From: Wurfbainia villosa
Taxonomy: Eukaryota; Streptophyta; Magnoliopsida; Zingiberales; Zingiberaceae
NCBI GenBank assembly: GCA_025175895.1
Contig: CM045992.1
Span: forward strand, 115,408,377-115,472,376
Reading direction: 5' to 3'
Length of the DNA: 64,000 bases
Shown: piece by piece, positions 55,959-64,000 of the stretch
Layout: each line of letters begins with the position of its first letter
Numbering within the stretch: position 1 is the stretch's first letter
Translations under genes and position numbers: made by a program
The notes under the pieces: generated by a model
The model's database searches: none
Seen by the model: only the letters and a program-made list of their open reading frames with translations
What the model was told of the DNA's origin: nothing

Positions 55959-56099
55959 AGAGGAGGGTCGCGAGGGGGGATGCGACAGGGAGCGAGTGAG
56001 GAAAGAAGAAATCGCGAGTGGGGAAAGAAGAAAGAAGAAATCGCGAAAACCCTAAGCTGTCAGCGAGTGAGAAAACACAATCGCGGATAAAAAATTGCG
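55959..56099 (-). repeat. Right terminal inverted repeat of the MULE
   Basis: It is the reverse complement of 45083-45200 with one internal duplication of about 25-30 bp. It carries the CCCTAAGCTGTCAGCGAGTG and AACACAATCGCGGAT blocks in inverted order. Confidence 0.9.
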
Positions 56100-56182
56100 T
56101 CCGACGCTGACTTGGAAGCAGCTCTGCGGCGGTCAGTGCAGATAATATTATATATATATATATATATATATCTCTATATATA

Positions 56183-56276
56183 TATATAGTCAATAAAAAA
56201 TTAACTAAATGTTATTAAAAAAAAATAATTGAAGACTTGAAGTGAGGTATTTTAAACTTTAAAGTAAAACAAATTA
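56183..56276. repeat. 94-bp direct repeat, right of the MULE
   Basis: Matches 44938-45031. A TA tract (about 56148-56182) lies between it and the TIR. Confidence 0.88.
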
Positions 56277-56499
56277 ATTTTTTACCAAAATCACCTACCT
56301 GAAATGATATAAATCCTTCGAAATTAATTGATTTATCAGTTCTTTATACATTTATTTTAATAATTAAATATTATGTTGTGAGATTTAAAACAATAATTTA
56401 TCGTTTTTAATTTTCAATGTTAAAAAACATTGAAATTGCAGGCGTAATTTTCATAATTATATCACTTTTAAAATTTACTCATCTTTTTTATATTCCATT

Positions 56500-57890
56500 A
56501 TTTTTTTTTATGAAATAGCTCCATCAGTCGATTTCGTCCAAAATCGATTGATCATAGACCTAGACAATTCAAAATCATATGATTCGAAGACCTTTGTGCT
56601 TCTCTCACACTCCATAATACGTACGTGATCTCGAAAAGCATTGTGATACACCGTATTAGGAGCAAGGATTTTTGAAACTTTAAATTTTTTTAATAGAATA
56701 ACTTCATCAGTCGGTTTCGTCCGAAACCGATTAATGGACTTAGACAGTTCAGAATCACATGATTTGAATATCCATATGCTCCATTCGCACTTCATAATAC
56801 ATACATAACATCAAAAAATATTGTGATATACCGTGTTAGGAACACCAATTTTTGAAACATTGAATTTTTTTAATGGAATAACTCTATTAGCCAATTTCGT
56901 TCAAAATCGACTGATGGACCTAGCTAGACAGCTTGAAATCATGTGATTCGAAGATCCATATACTCTTCTTGCACTTCATAATATATACGTGATCTTGGAA
57001 AACATTATGATAAATCATATTAGGAGCAGTGATTTTTATCACTCGTATCCGACATGTGAAGTGTGATAAAAAGAATATTTTAAATGCTACGACAATGATA
57101 CTCATTGGACGAAGCTACTAATGAATTCCTGAGACTTCCCTCACTCATATAAATATAAAACTTTGAATCTTTTAATAAAATAACTTCATCAGTTGGTTTC
57201 GTTCGAAACTAACTGAAGAATCTAGACAGTTCAGAATCATACGATTCGAAGTTCTTTGTACTCCTCTGACACTCTATAATATGTACATGCCACTTGGCCC
57301 AGCGGATATCATCGTCGTAACATTTGAAATGTTCTTTTGATCATATTTTACATGTCGGATACGAGTGACAAAAATCGCTGCTTCTAATATAATGTATCAC
57401 AATGCTTTTCAGGGGGCACGTACGTATCATGAAGTGCGAGAGAAGCATAGAGATCTTCGAATCATATGATTCTGAGCTGTCTAGGTTCATGAGCTAGTTT
57501 TGGACGAAACTGACTAATGGAATTATTCCATTAAAAAAAATCAAAGTTTTAAAAATTATTGCTCCTAATATGGTATATCACAATGATTTCCAAGGTCACG
57601 TATGTATTATGGAGTGCGAAAGGAGCACATGGATCTTCGAATCACATGATTTAATCGTTTGCAGTCTATCGCTTAGTTTAGTTAAATCAATCAATGATGG
57701 GATTCTATTAAAAAAATTTGAAATTTTAAAAATTACTTTTTCCAATACGATGTATTACAAATGCTTTTCAATACATATTATGGAGTACGAGAGGAGCCCA
57801 GAGATCTTTGAATCATTTGATTCCGAATTATCTAAGTCTATTAGTCAATTTTGAATGAAATCGACCGATAGAGTTATTCCATTAATTAAA
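56500..57890. repeat. Array of about 185-bp units in inverted halves
   Basis: Three units in one orientation begin at about 56510, 56698 and 56877 (each with CATCAGTCGRTTTCGTCC, GATTCGAAGA and TTGTGATA blocks). A further unit occurs near 57170, and units in the opposite orientation lie at about 57380, 57560 and 57730. The flanks of the centre (57027-57110 and 57290-57390) are inverted copies around CGTATCCGACATGT. Frames across it are shared repeat frames, not genes. Confidence 0.75.
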
Positions 57891-60840
57891 AAAATAATAG
57901 AATATTGAGCGAGGAATAAATCCAAAAAATGATATGCGATTTCAATATTTTTTAAGTTTGAAAATGTGAGGTAAATTGCCGTTAAAACTTAGACGTTATA
58001 CTAATTATTTTCGAATTTTAAAAGATTATTTATTTTTTTTAGAAAGAAGAAAAATAGTAAAAGAAAAAAATTCAACAAATAAGGGACTTCGGCGTGCCCT
58101 CGCAAGTCGCATCGATGCTTCCTCTTCCATTCGGCCTTCTACTCGCCGAGGAGCATGATCACAGGTTCGCCGGCACCGGAGACCATCGGCCATGGGATTG
58201 TTTTTCGGCATTGGGAGTCTGCCAAGCAGGACGAACGGAGGCGAAGACTGAGGTAGATGGGGAAGATCACTCAGTACTGCAGCAGGTCAGAATCTTCTGC
58301 TTTTATTATTTTCGATGAATTGCAATATTTCTTCTTACAAAATTTTACATTTTTTATTGTCTGATTGTATTTATTAGAATTGGTTAGAAAATCCACGTTA
58401 TAGAAAACTCGCAGATTATATTCATAAAACTTCACAATCGAGACATATGATAGGATCAAATGAAATTTGATGTTTTATGCAAGAACCCTATTACTGGGTG
58501 AATGAGGATGATAAACAAATTCACGGAAGTGTTGCTTTAGTTTTTATTACTCCAGAACTCCATTACTGCTTGAGCTCAGTTTTTATGCCAATGCCTGTTT
58601 CAAATTGTCCCGACATGGGAACAGGGGCCATTTGTCGAGTCGAGTAACGTAGGTCCCATCCCAAGAGTCTTTTGCTCAAATTTCTGACCAAATTGACTTG
58701 AAAATGGTCATGAGGGAGATTTTTGAGAAAATTTCCTTGACAGACATTTTGATGTGAAGATGCCTTGATTACTTCTCCAGGGCCTCCACTGAGAATTGCT
58801 ATGTTCTTCTTAGATCAAATGGGCTAGTTTGAGATCGCCATGGAGTTCAAAATCCCCTGGATATGAGGATGGCCTGATAACTACTCCAGGGTTTGAATCG
58901 AGGATGAGAGTTGGTCTTCTTAGATAAATGGACTGGAAATTGTCTGAAAATTCTTTCATGGACATTTTAGATAAATGGAGTTTATTCCATTGGAAAGCAT
59001 TGCAGGGCCTTCTTTGCTAGCTCATGAGTTATAGTGGACACGAGAATTTTCTCAAGTTCATTATGAAATATTATATTTGGGGAATAAAACAATTATACAG
59101 AAATATACACATTCTATTATACAAATAAGAAGGAACACATACTTTTCTTTGTCCTACAATCGTAATCCTTCCTCTTCCTAAATGAGAAGACACGAGTAGA
59201 AAGTACTGGTGGGAGATGAAAGGGTAGGTGAGATGTACATGGGAGAGGTTTTTCTTGGTAATGTTAACCTTTTAGGAATAAAAAGGCTGGATATAGGGGT
59301 TGAGGAAGGTGGGATTACAGATTTGTTAGTTGATCCAGACCTGTTATAGAAGGGGCAGCAACGTGAAGCTACAGTAGTGACAATGGCCTTGTAGTGACAA
59401 AGTCCTGACAGGTGTGTTATTTAAGCAAAACCAAAGTGTGGAGCATAGTTTGGGAATAGCAAAACATCCTAGAAACTAACATGGTACCTTATGATCAGCA
59501 TGTATATGCGGACACTCCAAATATTATTATGTGTATCTATATTTTAAAACAATAAAATGCAATGCCAGGCTTAATCTTTCCCGTAATCTAGTTGACTGAT
59601 GTCGGACTATAAAGTATGCAGAAAGTTGCATTTGATAGCCTGAAGGCAGGTAGTGACAATAACAAAGCTATACAAAGCAAGATCAATGTGAACAATGTTC
59701 AAAACCGATGGATTATTTGCCTGAGGCAAAGCTTAGCAAGAAGTGATATCTTTAAGGATAGCAATTTGACTTCTAAATTATCTGTAATTTTCAAATAATT
59801 TTCTGCTTAACCTTAAGTTTGAGTTGTTGACTAACTAATAGAATGATCTTATACCTCAGTAAAGAATAAATCAATTAAGTTGATGATTGATATCTCCAAT
59901 AATCCAAGTTGTTAGTCAAATAAGAAAGACTTGGGCAGAATGTTATGTTTAGCAAAACATTATTTATGTTTCTATTTCCCAGTAAATTAAGTAAAAGGCC
60001 AGATATGATCCCTGTTTCACTTTAGTACATACTTCATTTTTCGTTTCAGTGTTGTTCTTGAACATCCATCCATTTCCAGTTCACTTTATTTTAGTCATGT
60101 CCTATGAAATTTATTTGGTGGTGAGCCTATGCAATTAAATAAATGATCAAAGTTAATGCATGATGCTTCTCCATTTTATTCTGTTAAAGTATTAAAGTTG
60201 AAAATTCATCACTGAAACAGATGTCAAAACAAGTCAATCATCCTTTTTCTTTTCTTGTCGACAAAGGGATTATATGTTGTACACAGTTAATTTGGTCGCT
60301 ATGCAATAAAGAACTTGCCAAGTGCTAGAATTATAATTTTGTTGGTGACAATCTTGATTATTTCATGTTTGAAAGTTTTACCAGTCTCTCTTTTCATCAA
60401 TATGGTATTGTTGTACCCACAATGGATCGAGTTGTAGCATCACCATATAAAAATAAAATAAAATAACAAAAGTGCACCACCCAAATTAGTGCTTAGTATA
60501 AAACTGATGCATATTAGTCAGCATGACCATAATGCTTCATTTGTTGAAATGCTTCCAGTAGGGTAGAGCCACAAAATAAAAGTTTCAGAGCACTATACTA
60601 GTAGTTCATCTTGGCCAGATGTTAAGTTTTTAATTTTATAAAGAAAAAAAATTGAATATATAAAAAATAGGCGAACCGAATTGTGAATACGAAATGATGG
60701 CATTGAATTGAAGTCGAATTCGGTTTGAATTGAATCCATCAGATAGGTGCGGAGATGAGAATCACATGGATTTAAATCAAGGTTGATTTGGACTTGAGTT
60801 GACTAACTATGGTAGGGCCAAGTTTAAATAGGTTCAATTG
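57891..60840. other. AT-rich DNA, no firm gene
   Basis: A short CG-richer stretch (58085-58290) opens a 65-residue frame followed by a donor-like CAGCAG/GTCAGA at 58285. I recognise no domain; it may be a leader exon. An imperfect direct duplication of about 108 bp (CCTTGATTACTTCTCCAGGG at about 58763 and its like at 58871) lies further on. Nothing else is supported. Confidence 0.4.
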
Positions 60841-60859
60841 AGTTAAAATGAATTAGAGA

Positions 60860-61887
60860 ATTTTGAGGAAACCTTCTTTTCCCTCTTTTTCTCTCCTCTC
60901 TTCCTCTTTTTCTCTACTAGGCATGCAGCAGCAGCCGATGCCACCTCTCCTTTTTCTTTCCACGCATCAAGCTCCCTTTCCCTTTCTTCTTCTTCCTTCT
61001 CCCTACATCTTTCCTCCCTCTTCTGCCATCTTTCCATTTTCTCCAACAGGAGCAGCAACACTCTTTTCTTCTCAACAAAGCAGCATTCTTTTCCCCTTCC
61101 AGCACTCGATTCCAGCACCAAATTTTCCCATAGCATCCCAGCACCTCTTTCACCAGGCTGCCCTCTTCCAGCTGACTCGAGCAGTCTTCCCTCTTCCAAT
61201 CTGCAGTTTTTCCAGCAAGCCACAGCAGTAAGCATCAACCTCTTTTATTCCTTTTCTTCAGCCAAAGGTAACAATTTTTTTTTCTCTTCCTCCAACCAAC
61301 AGCAGTGAATCACTTACTGCTGATGAACTTGCTGCCAAAGCCAAAGGTGAGAGTCAACAACACTCTTGTTGCCTAACATACTGGGGAATCGTAGGTTTTC
61401 ATTGTTTTCGAACCGATATTCTCGTTCAAGGAGATTGACATCTGTACAACGACCAACTAAGGGTAAGAATTGGTAAATAATTATTTATTAATAACAATAA
61501 AATAATTGATTAATTTGGATTAATTATGATTCATCGTATAGGTTTAGTTAGTCCAAGTGATCCGTAACGACAAAACATCTACCTTGTTTTTTTTGACGTA
61601 AATAATTTATTCTATGTTCTATTTAGATTGGTGTATCTAAATTGGGATGGAATAATGATAATAATAACAATAAATTATTAATCTATAGCCATAGTTCTCG
61701 TGTAAAAGTTGAGAATATATTGAGATAATAGGATCAAGATTTTATCCATCAACTTTGAATTTTCATATTTTTATGTTATTATCATTATTTTAAGTTTTTG
61801 AGTTACTTTCATATTGTACTTATAGATACGAGTTCGAGTGAAGCACGGTAACCTACTGATACTCGAAGCTTTTTGTTGCATATAGAG
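60860..61887 (+). other. Polypyrimidine leader-like region with possible splice sites
   Basis: 60860-61260 is dense in CTTCTT/CCCTCTT. Downstream there is a donor-like AAGG/GTAAGAAT (61463) and a 62-bp exon-like stretch (61826-61887) bordered by CTTATAG and GTGAGT. This could be the 5' leader of a noncoding transcript or an old LTR. Long frames here are low-complexity (Ser/Pro/Phe-rich) and not convincing. Confidence 0.3.
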
Positions 61888-63310
61888 GTGAGTAAATTCT
61901 ATCTTTTGGCTCATTGTATATTTACTTATGCATGAATAAATAAATAAATAGATTATGTATGCTTGTATAATTGTTTTCAAGAATAAGATTAAAATAATAT
62001 TTAAAAATAGTGAAATGGGTTATGAAATAATTAAATCATTGGGGGATAAATGATTAATGTTACTTTATGTTCACATGTGAGATTATACAAGAATTAAGAT
62101 GGAAAGGGTTGTTTTAAAAATTTAAAATGGATATTCTGAATTACTCTTCTATTAATATTTGTTTTTAGATTTGTTTGATCTTCCATACTATCAGTAATTC
62201 TTATTGTTGATATTTATAACTTCATGTTATATAACTTTTACCTATACACGGTAGATGATACCTAAATGAATTAACATGATTCATATTAAAAGTTAACTTG
62301 GGTTAGTCGTTCAGATTAACCGATAAGATATGAGCTTAGAATTTAACAATTGTGGTAACATGAATTAAGTATAATAAGAATATTAAATGGAGAAAATGGA
62401 AATATTAAAAGGTGAAAAATTTAAACCTAGTTTTATACCAAAATATTTGACCGTTCACATGTTGTGGTAGCGTGTTGTCACCCACAATTAGTGTTTTATT
62501 TAGGCGTTGACACTATTTCATTATATTTCAATGGTGAGGAAGATTTTAGCCTATACGTCAGATGACGTTATTATACTCCGAAAACATTGACTCTAGTGAT
62601 TAACTTCTTAATTGATTTATTAGATTTAGACTATTAATGACACTTGTACATGCTGATACTTATATAATTTATGACATTTATCCATGTCGATATTATACCG
62701 TTGATGACTTGATTAAATAGTAAAAATTAGAAATTTATCATAATTGATAATCACAAATAATAATAATAATTTGTAACTCTAAATCTCCATAAAAAAATTT
62801 CTCTCTCTCTATATATATAGGTTGAGAACTTAAAATGGTAATAAGATATTATAATCTATTTTACTTCTTTGACTTTCTAAGATTAAATTCATGAATATTT
62901 TTTTTTATTACTCACAGAACAATTAGTGTTACTTTTGCTTTTTTTGACCATCAATTTTACAGACACGAATACCATTTTGATATTATAGTTGATTTCAGCT
63001 TGTATATAGAGTTGCTCGAAAATCTCGACTTGCTAACTTCTTGTTTGGTATGATATATAAAGGACAATTTAGTGCACGAAGTTTCCGTCAATGAGGGGTC
63101 CCCGAGAATGATTTATTGTACACAACTTTAATCTATTTTGTTAAAAATTGTATTTGTAACTTGAATACGTGATCTACAGATCATATGACAACAACTTTAC
63201 TGTTATGCTAAGACTTTCCTTCTGAAGTAAGTTATATATATATAAATAAATAAATTTGATGAATTTCATAGTTACTCTGTTATATGGTTCGCAATCTTTT
63301 TTATTATACT
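61888..63310. other. AT-rich DNA, no gene seen
   Basis: Only short simple repeats (TC and TA runs at about 62801-62819, ATAA runs) are visible. Confidence 0.55.
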
Positions 63311-63318
63311 GTCACCGA

Positions 63319-63964
63319 CAAGGTTTTAAATACCGAGCCGTACCGAAGTTTCGGTCAATGATCGGAACGATACGGTTTCGGTATCGTATCGTGCATGCCG
63401 ATACTATTTCGATAATATAAATTAATTAATAATTTATTTAATTAAATTTACGGTTTAACTGATTTATATTATATATAAAATTTTAATTAATAATTTATTT
63501 AATTAAATTTACGGTTTAATTAATTTATATTTTATATAAAATTTTAATTAATAATTTATTTAATTATAATTATATTATAATTTCTATATTAGTTAATTAT
63601 ATAAATTCAATTTTTAATTAATCGCGGATCGCAATCGCAATCGCGATTACGCGGTGATCGCGATCTCGCGGTCCCACGATCCCGCGATCCCGAACGCAGA
63701 GGCGGCGACGACGCAGATCCCGCGGTGATCGCGATCAGAATCCCGCAATCGTGCGGTGATTGTGATCGTGATCCCGTGCGCATTCGGGATCTGCGTCGTC
63801 GCCGCCTCTGCCTTCGCCGTTGCTTCCAGGTGCGCTTCTTCCCTTCTCCTCCGCCGTCGGGGCACGCGTTTTACCGAAATCTCGCGCGCGTTCCGTTTCG
63901 ATCCCACGTCGGAACGAAATGTTTCGTCGGGTTTGCCCGGTACGAGTCGGCTTTTAGAACCTTG
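63319..63964. mobile_element. 646-bp hAT-type MITE with tandem repeat and GC-rich hairpin
   Basis: Ends CAAGGTTTTAAATACCG and CGGCTTTTAGAACCTTG form terminal inverted repeats that extend, with mismatches, for about 23 bp. An exact 8-bp target duplication, GTCACCGA, lies at 63311-63318 and 63965-63972. Inside are three copies of a 61-bp AT-rich unit (about 63423-63580) and a CG-rich part with a perfect 27-bp inverted repeat (63696-63722 and 63785-63811). No transposase is present. Confidence 0.9.
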
Positions 63965-64000
63965 GTCACCGAGTAGAGTACTTCCTGATGAGCAATAATT

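Larger units (their letters stand above)
45040..56140 (+). mobile_element. Mutator-like element (Pack-MULE) with FAR1 transposase, captured BIG fragment and a convergent accessory gene
   Basis: Terminal inverted repeats of at least 118 bp (45083-45200 and 55959-56099) bound the element; outer ends are diverged and estimated. Inside, in order: a FAR1/FRS-type transposase (plus), a fragment of an ARF-GEF gene (plus), the nested TR-GAG2 retroelement, and a two-exon RNase H1-N domain gene (minus) running toward the transposase. The two TIRs can act as divergent promoters facing inwards, as in maize MuDR. Without TR-GAG2 the element would be about 6.5 kb. The usual 9-11-bp target duplication is not seen; instead a 94-bp direct repeat flanks it. 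Confidence 0.82.

Noticed and set aside
60863..61231. 122-residue Ser/Pro/Phe-rich frame
   Set aside because: Low-complexity polypyrimidine DNA; the opposite strand is equally open.

Overview
The window looks like nuclear DNA of a flowering plant. It has spliced genes with GT-AG introns, a plant-specific NAC transcription factor, Ty1/copia retrotransposons, an L1-type LINE, a FAR1-type Mutator-like element (MULE) and several small inverted-repeat elements. A very GC-rich single-exon gene beside AT-rich spacers suggests a monocot, perhaps a commelinid. That assignment is inference, and I cannot name the species. Most of the 64 kb is nested transposon sequence; only two host genes look intact.

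Layout. From 1 to 34.5 kb lies a retrotransposon-rich block built on two paralogous copies of one repeat locus. Copy A is about 1290-14275 and copy B about 21941-34497. Copy A holds copia element E1 (1774-10969, both LTRs, 5-bp target duplication) and copy B holds copia element E2 (25217-33746, both LTRs, inserted in a TA tract). Each copy carries the same reverse-strand solo LTR (11244-12906 and 22701-24333), and each lacks the other's copia insertion, so each is the empty site of the other. The repeat locus is made of degenerate tracts with an 11-bp period, rich in GATCG, separated by palindromic hubs. Between the copies are a Tourist-like MITE (a short non-autonomous transposon), a dead L1 reverse transcriptase (14815-16786) and, inserted into that LINE, a gag-only copia element (TR-GAG1, 16787-21940).

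From 34.5 to 44.4 kb is the gene island. It holds a NAC083/VNI2-like gene in three exons (40216-41075) and an uncharacterised membrane protein gene (43924-44400), with Tourist-like and hAT-like MITEs around them.

From about 45.0 to 56.1 kb is a MULE with terminal inverted repeats. It carries a FAR1/FRS-type transposase on the plus strand, a genomic fragment of a BIG-family ARF-GEF gene (Pack-MULE capture), and a convergent, apparently intact two-exon gene on the minus strand. That gene encodes a 113-residue protein with the RNase H1 N-terminal (viroplasmin-type) RNA:DNA-hybrid-binding domain. The layout recalls mudrA/mudrB of maize MuDR. A second gag-only copia element (TR-GAG2, about 49640-54211) is nested inside it, and its 3' LTR is a nearly perfect 1.44-kb palindrome. 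From 56.1 kb to the end there is no gene I can support: an inverted array of about 185-bp units (56.5-57.9 kb), AT-rich DNA, and a complete hAT-type MITE (63319-63964) with an 8-bp target duplication.

How the parts relate. All four copia elements carry the same 8-bp stem, CATCTCAC/GTGAGATG, closing loops of 42-47 nt, once each in the gag-only elements and twice each in E1 and E2. They also share Sirevirus-like runs of repeated polypurine boxes. This suggests that the gag-only elements are non-autonomous relatives sharing cis signals with coding elements of the same lineage.
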